From Bradyrhizobium sp. WSM1417 (GTDB taxonomy: Bacteria; Pseudomonadota; Alphaproteobacteria; Rhizobiales; Xanthobacteraceae), in NCBI RefSeq assembly GCF_000515415.1, contig NZ_KI911783.1:5753831-5817830 (forward strand): a stretch of DNA of 64,000 nt. Direction: 5' to 3'. Below are positions 54,127-63,304 of this stretch, in pieces; position 1 is the first letter of the stretch, and every line of letters starts with the position of its first letter. Under the pieces are notes generated by a model that was not told where the DNA came from, did not search any database, and saw only the letters and a list, made by a program, of their open reading frames with translations. The position numbers and the translations under genes were made by a program.

Positions 54127-55896
54127 TCAGTCCTGCGGCGTCTGCCGCGACCAGGGCACGCGCGCGGCGGTGAAATCGCGCCACGTGCTTTGCAAGGCAG
54201 GCTGCCTCCCGATCGACGCGCGCGCCTGCCACCCGGCAATCGCCGCCGCGGCAATGGCGCAGTCGGGCTCGGCACCGAGCCCGTCGAGCAATGATGCCGT
54301 CACCGCCATGTCGTTGAAGGCGCCGAGCTGCTCCTGCAGGCCGGCCAGCCTGCGCGAGAATTTTCGCGTGGATTTGCGGTCCGCGAACAGCGGCAGCAGA
54401 AACTCGCTGAGATAGCGCAGCCGCTTGGTCGCGAGCCGCACGCGGTGCAGACCTTCGGCGGAAAGCGACTTGAAGCGGCGGCCGCGCCTGAGCACCTTCG
54501 CATATTGCTCCGACAGAATGCGCTGCGCGAAATTGACGGCGGGTTCGGCGAGTTGGCCGAGATCCTGCGCGGCGACGTCGTTGCGCCAACCCCGCGTCTC
54601 GATCCAGCTGCCGAGGCCGATCAGGAACATCGCGCAGCGGCGATCTTCAAGCGCGCCATGCGCCTTGCGATAGGCATCCGACTGGCGCTCGGCCGCAACC
54701 AGGCCCAGCGCATCGAAGCCTGCGATCGACGGACAGGCCCTCGCGATGGTCGGCAAGGTCTCGAGCCGGAACACATCCCAGTCGCGCGCGGCGGACAAAT
54801 CCTGCGCCAGCCATTTGGCTTCGGTTCGCAGCGTATCGACGTTGCTCGACACGCCCGCCGAACGCATCAGATCCAGCACCGATCGCAGCCGGCGTAGCGA
54901 GACGCGCAGCTGATGGATTCCTTCCGGATTGCGGCCATCCTCGGCAGCCGGCAGCGACTGAAGCAGATGGAGGAAGCAGGAACGCAGGATTGTCGCGAAC
55001 GCCTCGTCCAATGTCACCGACGGATCGAGACGAAGTTTTCGCGGACGCCGCGCCGAGGGCGGCTTGTCGGCGCCAAGATCGAACCCGCGCGCCGATTTGG
55101 TGCGGATGGACGGCATTACGTCGCCGTGCTCTGCAAGCCGCAGCGCGATCTCGTAGATCGCGCTCGCGCTGCCGCTCTTGAGCTCCAGCTCGATCTCGCT
55201 CACGGGCAGTGAACGGTCGCCGGCCGTCAACTCGCCCCGGTCGAAGGCGATCTCGACCGTGCCTGACGGCAGGTCAATCATCCGCGCATGACGATGGACA
55301 TCGGCGGTGACGACCGCTTCGAGCGGCCGCGCTTCCACTCGGCCGCGAAGCTTCTCCGGAATGAAGGGCATCGCGAGAGCCAGATCAGGCGCAAGCGACG
55401 GTACCCCCGTCTCCCACTCACCACGGCGCAGCGGATCGTCCGCCGCATCGGTCTTGACGGTTTGCACGAAGCGCGCACCGCTCTGACGAACACGCAAGCT
55501 CAAGCCGTTGCGACGCAACGTCCGCTCCGGCGTGTCGTAATAGACGGACTTGAGATGTTTGCGCGTGCCCTTGTTGCGCGCGTTCGCCGCGATCACGGGC
55601 GCAGCGTTGAAATGCGCCATGCGATCGGCATCGACGAGAAGCTTGAGTTCGATCTCGCCGGCGGCGTGCGCCGCAGCGCTCGACGGGATTGGTTCCGTTG
55701 CCGGTTCCGCGGCATGCAATGGCGTCTGATCGATCACAGCGCCCTCGACGATCCCAGGTTCCGCGACGAGCTCGGCGGGTTCACGCTGCCTGAAGAAGCC
55801 GGCTGCGACTTGCGTTCTCTTGTTGTCCTTCGCAGCAGGATTGCCATCCCGCGCGCTCGGATGCTTGCGAACCGGCGTTGCGTCTGACTTCAGCAT
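54127..55896 (-). CDS. CYTH-CHAD domain protein
   Basis: A 589-residue protein. A disordered 75-residue head precedes a CYTH domain with the ExExK motif (GEIELKLL) and the alternating charged strands of triphosphate-tunnel enzymes (SVYYDTPERTLRRNGLSLRVR). From about residue 305 there is a CHAD domain rich in His and Arg (GIHQLRVSLRRLRSVLDLM; GLHRVRLATKRLRYLSEFLLPLF). CHAD proteins bind polyphosphate granules; CYTH enzymes hydrolyse triphosphates. The ribosome site before the ATG at 55896 is weak. Confidence 0.93.
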   Translation of the reverse strand: MLKSDATPVRKHPSARDGNPAAKDNKRTQVAAGFFRQREPAELVAEPGIVEGAVIDQTPLHAAEPATEPIPSSAAAHAAGEIELKLLVDADRMAHFNAAPVIAANARNKGTRKHLKSVYYDTPERTLRRNGLSLRVRQSGARFVQTVKTDAADDPLRRGEWETGVPSLAPDLALAMPFIPEKLRGRVEARPLEAVVTADVHRHARMIDLPSGTVEIAFDRGELTAGDRSLPVSEIELELKSGSASAIYEIALRLAEHGDVMPSIRTKSARGFDLGADKPPSARRPRKLRLDPSVTLDEAFATILRSCFLHLLQSLPAAEDGRNPEGIHQLRVSLRRLRSVLDLMRSAGVSSNVDTLRTEAKWLAQDLSAARDWDVFRLETLPTIARACPSIAGFDALGLVAAERQSDAYRKAHGALEDRRCAMFLIGLGSWIETRGWRNDVAAQDLGQLAEPAVNFAQRILSEQYAKVLRRGRRFKSLSAEGLHRVRLATKRLRYLSEFLLPLFADRKSTRKFSRRLAGLQEQLGAFNDMAVTASLLDGLGAEPDCAIAAAAIAGWQARASIGRQPALQSTWRDFTAARVPWSRQTPQD

Positions 55897-56215
55897 TTAC
55901 AGGTACATGACAGTTCAATGACAGAGCGTCATCGTATAGCCGGTGCGGCTCGCGAGCACTAGTCACGTGACGTCGCAGCGCCCGACTTCCACACGAGACT
56001 ACGAGCGACTTGACCACAGGAACTAAATTGCCGCCGGGCGCAGCAAGCGATCGAATTGTCTGCGAATCCCGCCCTTCTCGAAACCGAGATGAACGCGTCA
56101 GCGAGCTTGACTCATGCCAGCCTTCCCGCAATCGGTAGCGATGGCGTCGAGCGCGCTGCCCTGTCCCTCCGGTTGCTTCATCGGCTAGCGGCACAGGCAA
56201 TCACAAGGAGCTGCC
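55897..56215. other. 319-nt divergent region without a gene
   Basis: It separates the CYTH-CHAD and IclR starts. GTCACGTGAC (55963-55972) is a perfect 10-bp palindrome that could be a regulator site. The rest shows no convincing gene; a plus-strand frame from 56056 overlaps the IclR gene and has no ribosome site. Confidence 0.45.
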
Positions 56216-57028
56216 ATGACGTCGTTCCGTCCCGTCATCGCGTTGTCCAGGGGCCTCGAAGTCCTGCGGGTGATCAACCAGGAACGGCAGTCGACCGTCG
56301 GCTCGCTGCACAAGGCGACGGGGCTCAACAAGGCAACCATCGTCCGCATGCTCGAGACGCTGGAGCACGAAGGCTATGTGGTGCGCCGGACCGAGCCGGC
56401 CAGCTACGCGCCGACGGGACGCGCGCTGCTGCTGAGCGCAGGCTATGACGAGCCGACCTGGATTGGCGGCATCGCCGAACCCATCCTCAACAAATTCCGC
56501 AAGCAGATCCACTGGCCGTCAGACATTGCCGTGCTCGATCAGGAGTCTATGGTCATCGCCCACACGACGCGCGTGGATGGATCGCTGCTGTTCAGCCGTC
56601 CGCCGGGTTTTCGCTTTCCTGTTCTCGGCACCTCGATGGGGCGCGCCTATCTCGCCTTCTGCGAGCCCGCCGAGCAGGAGCGCATTGCCGCTCGCCTTGC
56701 CCTCGGTCCCGAGCCCTGGAACGATCTGGCGCGCAATCCCGTCAGGCTTGCCAAAGTGCTGCGCACGATCCGCGACGCCGGCTTCGCGGTCATGGATGAG
56801 ACCTACAGCCGCCGCGTCTTCGGCGGCGCAGTGTGGGCGATTGGCGTACCCGTCGTTTTGCGGAATCGGCTGTTCGGCAGCATGAACGTGATGATGCTTC
56901 GCGAGGCGGTCGGTCTGGAGGACGGCGTGCGGCGCTTCGTACCTCCGATGAAGAAAGTCGCTTCCGCACTTGCGGAGGCGCTCGGCGCCAAGCTTGCCGC
57001 GCCGGGTTCTCCTGCAGGTCGGCGATAA
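56216..57028 (+). CDS. IclR-family transcriptional regulator
   Basis: A 270-residue regulator. The winged HTH is in residues 5-70 (IALSRGLEVLRVINQERQSTVGSLHKATGLNKATIVRMLETLEHEGYV). The IclR effector domain spans about 90-260, with SMGRAYLAFC and TYSRRVFGGAVWAIGVPV. The size and sequence suggest the MhpR-like group that regulates aromatic degradation. AAGGAG is 6 nt before the ATG. The next gene, a TctC-type binding protein, is 116 nt on and may be its target. Confidence 0.93.
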   Translation: MTSFRPVIALSRGLEVLRVINQERQSTVGSLHKATGLNKATIVRMLETLEHEGYVVRRTEPASYAPTGRALLLSAGYDEPTWIGGIAEPILNKFRKQIHWPSDIAVLDQESMVIAHTTRVDGSLLFSRPPGFRFPVLGTSMGRAYLAFCEPAEQERIAARLALGPEPWNDLARNPVRLAKVLRTIRDAGFAVMDETYSRRVFGGAVWAIGVPVVLRNRLFGSMNVMMLREAVGLEDGVRRFVPPMKKVASALAEALGAKLAAPGSPAGRR

Positions 57029-57144
57029 TCATTTCACACAGTGAAACGATATTTTGATTTCTTGACCCTCCTCCTTGCCCGTGTGACACCTCGTTGCGGT
57101 GGCTGCCGGCTGCCCAATGACACAGGGAAAAGGGGGAGGCCGAA

Positions 57145-58122
57145 GTGCGGACATCCGCGAGAATTTGGGCTGCCGCGATTGCATGCCTGACGATAGCCGC
57201 TTCTGAAACGGCTTGGGCCGAGGCCTGGCCGACCCGGGCCATCAAGATCGTCGTCTCCACGCCGGCAGGCGGCATCACCGATGCCTTCGCCCGCGCCTAT
57301 GGCGACTATATCTCGCAGAAGCTTGGCCAGCCGGTCATTGTCGAAAACAAAACCGGAGCCAGCGGTGCGCTGGCAGCACAGTCGGTAAAGGATTCCCCGG
57401 CCGACGGTTACACGCTGATGTATACGATCTCGTCCACCTTGCTCGGTAACCGGCTGCTGCTGAAATCGCTGGCCTATGATCCGGACAAGGATTTCACGAT
57501 CGTCGCGGTGACGCCTTCGGGGCATCTGCCGCTGGTGGTCCATTCCGCCACGAATGCAAAGACGATCGAAGAGTTCGTCGCGTACGCACGTGGCAACAAG
57601 GTCACGGCCGGCTCATACGGGATCGGCTCGTTCGCGCACATTGCGATCGCCGAGCTCAACCGGCAATTCGGTCTGGACATTTCCATCGTGCACTACCGCG
57701 GCGAAGCGCCGATGTGGCAGGATTTGGCCGCCGGGGTGATCCAGGCGGCGGTCGGCAGCTATCAGGCTGCGCTTCCGGTGCTCGATACCGGCATCGGCCG
57801 CCCGATTGCCGTGCCGACACCGGTGCGCATGAAGAAGCTGCCCGAGACCAAGACATTTGCCGAACAAGGGGTCACCGGCAATGTCTTCCAGCTCATCAGC
57901 TTTACCGCGCTGGTGGCGCCCGCTGCGATGCCGGCAGACCGGATCGACATACTTGCCAAGCTGATGGTCGAAGGCGGCAAGACGGAGCGCGTGCAGAAGC
58001 TGCTCGATGCCTTCGGCGTCGATCAGCCGGCCATGGATCGCGCGTCCTCGCTTGCGCTTTACGAAAAAGAAGGGCCGATCTGGCTCGAGTCGATCAAGAC
58101 GCTCGGATTGGAGCCGCAATAG
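57145..58122 (+). CDS. Tripartite-tricarboxylate-transporter-type (Bug/TctC) solute-binding protein
   Basis: A 325-residue exported binding protein. The signal peptide ends near AWA. The mature chain opens WPTRAIKIVVSTPAGGITDAFAR and goes on with LGQPVIVENKTGASGALAAQ, the Bug family signature; DFTIVAVTPS and the late PAAMPADRIDILAKL fit as well. The start is GTG with GGGGGAGG upstream. No TctA/TctB membrane partners are adjacent, a common arrangement for Bug proteins. The substrate is probably an organic acid. Confidence 0.93.
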   Translation: MRTSARIWAAAIACLTIAASETAWAEAWPTRAIKIVVSTPAGGITDAFARAYGDYISQKLGQPVIVENKTGASGALAAQSVKDSPADGYTLMYTISSTLLGNRLLLKSLAYDPDKDFTIVAVTPSGHLPLVVHSATNAKTIEEFVAYARGNKVTAGSYGIGSFAHIAIAELNRQFGLDISIVHYRGEAPMWQDLAAGVIQAAVGSYQAALPVLDTGIGRPIAVPTPVRMKKLPETKTFAEQGVTGNVFQLISFTALVAPAAMPADRIDILAKLMVEGGKTERVQKLLDAFGVDQPAMDRASSLALYEKEGPIWLESIKTLGLEPQ

Positions 58123-58162
58123 CCGCCGCCGCGCTCGCCCGGGTGCGGACACCTCCTGGAGG

Positions 58163-58870
58163 TCAGTCCCCGAGCACATCCGCGAGCCGCAACTCGTCGG
58201 CGGCGGGATCCTTCAGGAACAGCTCGGCCTCGATCTCGTTCAGATGCGACAACATCTGCGCGCGCGCGGCCTCCCTGTCGCCTTTGCGGATCGCGGCGAC
58301 GATCCCGGCGTGATGATCGGTGCCGCAGGCCGGCGTGTCGTGCCGGCGGTAGAGCAGGATGATCAGCGAGGAGCGCGCAATCAGCTCCTTGAGAAAACCG
58401 AGATAGATGCTGTGGCCACTCATCTCGGCGACGAGTCGATGGAAGTCACCGGAGAGGCGGACCAAAGCACGCGCGTCGCCACGCAGCTCCGCCTCGCGCT
58501 CTTCGGCAAGATGCCGCTGGAGACGCCCGATCCAGGCCGGCGACACCGCGTCAACGGCGTGATCGACGATCGTCGGCTCGATCAGGCGGCGCGCCTCGAA
58601 CACTTCGCGGGCGTCCGCAGGCGTCGGCCGCGCGACGAAGGCGCCGCGGTTCTTCTCGATGTTGACGATGCCCTCATGGGCGAGCTGTTGCAGCGCGGTG
58701 CGAACCAGCGTTCGGCTTGTGCCGTAGATCTCGCCGATCTCGTCCTCACCGAGTTTCGTGCCGGGCAGCAGGCGATGCTCGAGGATCGCCGCAGTCACGC
58801 CTTCCCGGATGCGGCTGACGCGATCGCTCGCATCTGGCGCGTCGGATTTCGGTCGGGACTTGGCGGCCAT
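58163..58870 (-). CDS. GntR-family regulator (FCD/FadR type)
   Basis: A 235-residue regulator. The winged HTH reads IREGVTAAILEHRLLPGTKLGEDEIGEIYGTSRTLVRTALQQLAHEGIVNIEKNRGAFV. The helical FCD domain follows (FEARRLIEPTIVDHAVDAV, DFHRLVAEMSGHSIY) with metal-type His residues (FHRL, DHHAGIVAAI). The ATG at 58870 is chosen. It is divergent from the ABC operon across 265 nt and is its likely regulator. The ligand is unknown. Confidence 0.93.
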   Translation of the reverse strand: MAAKSRPKSDAPDASDRVSRIREGVTAAILEHRLLPGTKLGEDEIGEIYGTSRTLVRTALQQLAHEGIVNIEKNRGAFVARPTPADAREVFEARRLIEPTIVDHAVDAVSPAWIGRLQRHLAEEREAELRGDARALVRLSGDFHRLVAEMSGHSIYLGFLKELIARSSLIILLYRRHDTPACGTDHHAGIVAAIRKGDREAARAQMLSHLNEIEAELFLKDPAADELRLADVLGD

Positions 58871-58933
58871 GGGGGTGAGGACTCGATCGTCGAAGATGGC
58901 GGTGAATCCTAATCGACCAGCTGTATCCAATCA

Positions 58934-58962
58934 CAGGCGAAACTTTATACAATTCGCGCCTG
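58934..58962. promoter_or_regulatory. Candidate GntR operator in the divergent promoter
   Basis: CAGGCG (58934-58939) and CGCCTG (58957-58962) form an inverted repeat around AAACTTTATACAATTCG, an AT-rich promoter-like core. Its position between the two divergent starts fits shared control. The assignment is inference. Confidence 0.4.
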
Positions 58963-59135
58963 TTTTGTGTGCACGCAACTGCGAAGGCAGCGAGCCACCC
59001 AGACCCATGCGATTCAATCTAACGATCTGACTCCGCTGTACTGTTTTGGAATTCGGCCGGCCGAGAACGATTCAAGCGGGATTGGCATGGACCTTGCGGA
59101 GAGAGGCGCAGCATCGCCCTCGCCCCGGACACGCC

Positions 59136-60122
59136 ATGGCCACTCCCGCCGCCCTCGAACTGGTCGCCGTCACCAAGCGCTACGACACGACGCTGGCGGT
59201 CGACACCGTCAATTTGAAGATCCCGGCCGGCACCTATTGCTGCCTGCTCGGCCCCTCCGGCTGCGGCAAAACCTCGACCTTGCGCATGATCGCCGGCCAC
59301 GAGGCGGTCAGCGAAGGCGACATCATCCTGGGCCCGCAGAACGTCACCGATCTCGAACCCGCCAAACGCGGCACGGCGATGATGTTCCAGTCCTACGCGC
59401 TGTTTCCGCACCTCACCGTGCTCGACAACGTGGCGTTTGCCCTGAAAATGCGCGGCATCGACCGGGTGACGCGGCACAAGCGCGCCGGCGAGTTGCTCGA
59501 GCTGGTCGCGATGACGCCCTACGCGGCCCGCCTCCCCGCGCAACTCTCCGGCGGCCAGCAGCAGCGCGTCGCGCTCGCCCGCGCGCTGATCACCGAGCCG
59601 CAGATCCTGTTGCTCGACGAGCCGCTCTCTGCGCTCGATCCGTTCCTGCGGGTGAAGATGCGGGGCGAATTGAAGCGGCTGCAGCGCGAGCTCGGCATCA
59701 GCTTCGTTCAGGTCACGCACGGCCAGGAAGAGGCGATGGCGCTCGCCGACCACATCGTGGTGATGAACCAGGGCAGAATCGAGCAGCAGGGAAGTGCCCG
59801 CGACATCTTCCATCATCCCCGCACCGAATTCGTGGCGCGCTTCATCGGCGGTCACAACGTCCTCAGCGACGCAGGCAAACTCATCGCCGTGCGCGCCGAT
59901 CAGCTCGGCATCGTGCCGTTCACTGACGGTGCCTTCGGCGCGCCGGCGCTGCTGACCCAGACCGAGTACCAGGGCTCCTACATCGCCGTCTCGCTCACGC
60001 TCGAAGACGGGACCGCCCTGTTCTCCCACCTTCCCGAGGCCGCCTTCGACGTCCACCAGTTCCGGCCGGGCGATCGCGTGCTGGCCATTTGGGATCCCGC
60101 CAAGGCGCAACGTCTGCAATAG
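59136..60122 (+). CDS. ABC transporter ATPase (PotA-like)
   Basis: A 328-residue ATPase. Walker A is GPSGCGKTS, the Q loop FQSYALFPHLTV, the signature LSGGQQQRVALARAL, and Walker B LLLDEPLSALD, with VTHGQEEAMA for the H loop. The C-terminal TOBE region is present. It matches polyamine/iron-type importers. The ATG at 59136 begins MATPAALELV. It leads an operon of ATPase, binding protein, two permeases and a racemase, with a 42-nt gap after it. Confidence 0.96.
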   Translation: MATPAALELVAVTKRYDTTLAVDTVNLKIPAGTYCCLLGPSGCGKTSTLRMIAGHEAVSEGDIILGPQNVTDLEPAKRGTAMMFQSYALFPHLTVLDNVAFALKMRGIDRVTRHKRAGELLELVAMTPYAARLPAQLSGGQQQRVALARALITEPQILLLDEPLSALDPFLRVKMRGELKRLQRELGISFVQVTHGQEEAMALADHIVVMNQGRIEQQGSARDIFHHPRTEFVARFIGGHNVLSDAGKLIAVRADQLGIVPFTDGAFGAPALLTQTEYQGSYIAVSLTLEDGTALFSHLPEAAFDVHQFRPGDRVLAIWDPAKAQRLQ

Positions 60123-60164
60123 CGCCGATCAATCACCGGAATGCGCAACAGAGGAGCGAGTGAT

Positions 60165-61454
60165 ATGACCGAAACGACCAGGAAGAAGGGCCTTAGCCGC
60201 CGCACGCTACTGAAGAGCACCGCGGGTCTCGCCGGCCTTGCCGCCGGCTCCGGCGCCATCACCGGCTTCCCTTATGTCATGTCGGCCGAGCCGAAGGTGC
60301 TGCGCTATCTCGGCACCGCCGTGAACGAGGGCGACGAGATCTCCAAGCAATGCCTGAAGGACACCGGCATCAAGATCGAATACATCACCGCGACCACCGA
60401 CGACGTCACCAAGCGCGTGATGACCCAGCCGAATTCCTTCGACGTGCTCGACACCGAATATTTCGCGCTGAAGAAGATCGTGCCCTCTGGCAACATCCTT
60501 GCGCTCGACGCCAGGAAGATCAAGGAATTCGACAACATCACGCCGGTCTTCACCAAGGGCGTCACTCCCGGCGGCAAGAAGATCGGCGGCCAGGGCACCG
60601 CGCCCTGGAAGGTGCTCTATCTCGAAGGCAAGGATTCCAAGAAGTTCGCGACGTCCGCCACCGAATTCGTCACCCTGATCCCGACCGTCTACAACGCCGA
60701 CACGCTCGGTATCCGCCCCGATATCATCAAGCGTCCGATCAGCTCGTGGGCCGAGTTGCTCAACCCTGAGTTCAAGGGCAAGGCCTCGATCCTCAACATC
60801 CCCTCAATCGGCATCATGGATGCCGCGATGGTCGTGGAAGCCACCGGCAAGTACAAATATGCCGACAAGGGCAACATGACCAAGGAAGAGATCGATCTCA
60901 CCATGAAGGTGATGACCGAGGCCAAGAAGGCCGGTCAGTTCCGCGCCTTCTGGAAAGACTTCAACGAGAGCGTCAACCTGATGGCCTCGGGCGAGACGGT
61001 CATCCAGTCGATGTGGTCGCCGGCGGTGACGAAGGTCCGTTCGATGGGCATTGCCTGCACCTTCCAACCGCTCAAGGAAGGCTATCGCTCCTGGGCCTCG
61101 GGCTTCTGCGTCTCCAAGGGCGTCTCGGGTGCGAAGCTCGAATGGGCCTATGAGTTCGTCAACTGGTTCCTGTCCGGCTACGCCGGCGCCTATCTCAACC
61201 GCCAGGGCTACTACTCAGCCGTGCTCTCCACCGCGAAGGCGCATATGGAGCCTTACGAGTGGGCCTATTGGATGGAAGGCAAGGCGGCCGAGAAGGACAT
61301 CAAGGCGCCCGACGGCTCGCTGCTGGAAAAGGCCGGCGCCGTGCGCGACGGCGGCTCCTACGAGGACCGCATGGGCGGCGTCGCGTGCTGGAACGCCGTG
61401 ATGGACGAGAACGACTACATGGTCCGCAAGTGGAACGAGTTCATCGCAGCGTAA
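60165..61454 (+). CDS. Tat-exported extracellular solute-binding protein (PotD-like)
   Basis: A 429-residue periplasmic protein. The N-terminus (KGLSRRTLLKSTAGLAGLAAG) is a twin-arginine signal. The mature part has VLRYLGTAVNEGDEISKQC and FDVLDTEYFALKKI, and follows the SBP_bac_8/PotD pattern of polyamine-type uptake systems. GAGGAG precedes the ATG at 60165. It should capture a nitrogenous or amine ligand for the two permeases that follow at 4-nt and 3-nt gaps. Confidence 0.93.
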   Translation: MTETTRKKGLSRRTLLKSTAGLAGLAAGSGAITGFPYVMSAEPKVLRYLGTAVNEGDEISKQCLKDTGIKIEYITATTDDVTKRVMTQPNSFDVLDTEYFALKKIVPSGNILALDARKIKEFDNITPVFTKGVTPGGKKIGGQGTAPWKVLYLEGKDSKKFATSATEFVTLIPTVYNADTLGIRPDIIKRPISSWAELLNPEFKGKASILNIPSIGIMDAAMVVEATGKYKYADKGNMTKEEIDLTMKVMTEAKKAGQFRAFWKDFNESVNLMASGETVIQSMWSPAVTKVRSMGIACTFQPLKEGYRSWASGFCVSKGVSGAKLEWAYEFVNWFLSGYAGAYLNRQGYYSAVLSTAKAHMEPYEWAYWMEGKAAEKDIKAPDGSLLEKAGAVRDGGSYEDRMGGVACWNAVMDENDYMVRKWNEFIAA

Positions 61455-61458
61455 TCTG

Positions 61459-62418
61459 ATGGACACGTCGGAGGACATTTTGCAACAGGTATCCCCGGAC
61501 CTGGTCCGGGGATCGGAGACGGCGCGCCGCAGCAAAGCGGCGCGGCTGTCGCCCTCCTTCATCTCCTGGCTCCAGGCCGGGCCGATGATGCTGGTGTTCC
61601 TCGCCTTCTTCCTGATCCCGCTCGTCTTCGTCGTCATCGTCTCGTTCTGGGATTACAACGAATACCAGTTGCTGCCGGCCTTCTCGGGCCGCGGCTACAC
61701 CGACACGTTCGAGGGCTGCATCGCGCAGCTTCCCGATCTCTGCACGATCGCCAAGACTTATCTGAAGACGCTGAAGCTTTGTTTCCTCGTATGGGTCATC
61801 ACCCTCTTCATCGGCTTCTGGGTCGCCTACTTCCTCGCCTTCCACGTCAAGTCGAAGACCTGGCAGATGGGACTGTCGCTACTCTGTACGATCCCGTTCT
61901 GGACCTCCAACGTGATCCGCATGATTGCCTGGATCCCGCTGCTCGGGCGCAATGGCCTTGTCAACTCAGGCTTGGTGAAGACGGGGCTGATCAACCATCC
62001 CGTTGAATGGCTGCTGTTCTCCGAGTTCTCCGTGGTGCTGGCGCTGGTGCACCTTTTCACCTTCTTCATGGTGGTGCCGATCTTCAATTCGATGGTGCGC
62101 ATCGACAAATCGCTGATCGAGGCCGCCTATGACGCCGGCGCGACCGGCTTCCAGACGCTCGTCAACGTCATCATCCCGCTCGCCAAGCCCGGCATCGTGA
62201 TCGGCTCGATCTTCGTCATCACCATCGTGATGGGCGATTTCATCACCATCGGCGTCATGGGCGGGCAGCAGATCGCGGCCGCCGGCAAGATTATCGAAAC
62301 GCGGGTGAACGCGCTGCAATTCCCGGCCGCCGCCGCCAACGCCGTGATCCTGCTCGTCATCACGTTCCTGATCATCACCATGATGTCGCGCATCGTCGAC
62401 ATCAAGAAGGAGCTCTAG
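61459..62418 (+). CDS. ABC transporter permease (PotB-like)
   Basis: A 319-residue inner-membrane protein with six predicted spans. The EAA loop, contacting the ATPase, is in SLIEAAYDAGATGFQTLVNVIIPLAKPGIVIG. An extra loop (residues about 75-95) follows TM1, as in PotB/PotH. It starts 4 nt after the binding-protein stop, so translation is probably coupled. Confidence 0.95.
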   Translation: MDTSEDILQQVSPDLVRGSETARRSKAARLSPSFISWLQAGPMMLVFLAFFLIPLVFVVIVSFWDYNEYQLLPAFSGRGYTDTFEGCIAQLPDLCTIAKTYLKTLKLCFLVWVITLFIGFWVAYFLAFHVKSKTWQMGLSLLCTIPFWTSNVIRMIAWIPLLGRNGLVNSGLVKTGLINHPVEWLLFSEFSVVLALVHLFTFFMVVPIFNSMVRIDKSLIEAAYDAGATGFQTLVNVIIPLAKPGIVIGSIFVITIVMGDFITIGVMGGQQIAAAGKIIETRVNALQFPAAAANAVILLVITFLIITMMSRIVDIKKEL

Positions 62419-62421
62419 AGC

Positions 62422-63300
62422 ATGAAGGAAGGACGCCCGCGCTCTTTCTACGTGCTTGCGATCTTCTTCGCGGCCTACACGCTGTTTCTCTACGGTCCGA
62501 TGATCGCGATCTACGTGCTGTCGTTCCAGGGGCCGCAGGGCGGCCTCACCTTCCCGATGAACGGCGTGTCGACTTTCTGGATCGCAAAACTGTTCCAGGG
62601 CACCGGCATCGTCGATCTCGGCGCGGCCTTTCGCCGTTCGCTGCTGCTCGGCATTATTGTAATGATCGTCACCGTCGTGCTGTCGGTTGCCGCCGGCATG
62701 GCGTTTCGCCGCAAGTTCAAAGCGCAAGGCATCCTGTTCTACTCGGCGATCGCGAGCCTCATCGTGCCCTCGATCATCACCTCGCTCGGCATCTCGCTCG
62801 AATTCCGCATCATCGACGATCTGATCAAGGGCACCTTCAACGAGAATTTCGAGACCTCGATGGGCCTGCTCACTTCGGGCCTCGGTGCACATCTGACCTG
62901 GACGCTGCCGTTCGGCCTGCTCATCATGTTCGCGATCTTCAACCGCTTCGACCCGCGGCTCGAGGAAGCCGCGCGCGATCTCGGCGCGACGCCGTGGCAG
63001 GCCTTCCGTCATGTCGTGCTGCCGATCATCCTGCCCTCCGTGATCGGCATTGGACTGTTCGGCTTCACGCTGTCCTGGGACGAACTCGCGCGTTCCAGCC
63101 AGGCGATCGGGGCGGTGAACACGCTGCCTCTCGATCTCCAGGGCCTCACCACCACCGTGACGAATCCCGACATCTACGCACTCGGCACCGTGATCTCGGC
63201 CGTCTCGTTCACGGTGATCGCGCTTGCGCTCGGCACCATCCACATGCTCAACAAGCGGCAGGCGGCCAAAGGCTCGGACGCCGGCAAAGGGCTTGTCTGA
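62422..63300 (+). CDS. ABC transporter permease (PotC-like)
   Basis: A 292-residue inner-membrane protein with six spans. The EAA loop is RLEEAARDLGATPWQAFRHVVLPIILPSVIG. It is the second permease of the transporter, 3 nt after the first. The racemase starts 4 nt after its stop. Confidence 0.95.
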   Translation: MKEGRPRSFYVLAIFFAAYTLFLYGPMIAIYVLSFQGPQGGLTFPMNGVSTFWIAKLFQGTGIVDLGAAFRRSLLLGIIVMIVTVVLSVAAGMAFRRKFKAQGILFYSAIASLIVPSIITSLGISLEFRIIDDLIKGTFNENFETSMGLLTSGLGAHLTWTLPFGLLIMFAIFNRFDPRLEEAARDLGATPWQAFRHVVLPIILPSVIGIGLFGFTLSWDELARSSQAIGAVNTLPLDLQGLTTTVTNPDIYALGTVISAVSFTVIALALGTIHMLNKRQAAKGSDAGKGLV

Positions 63301-63304
63301 TCTG

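Noticed and set aside
61966..63243. A 425-codon minus-strand frame opposite the ABC permeases
   Set aside because: It is a His/Asp/Arg-rich antisense artefact; the plus-strand permeases are unambiguous.
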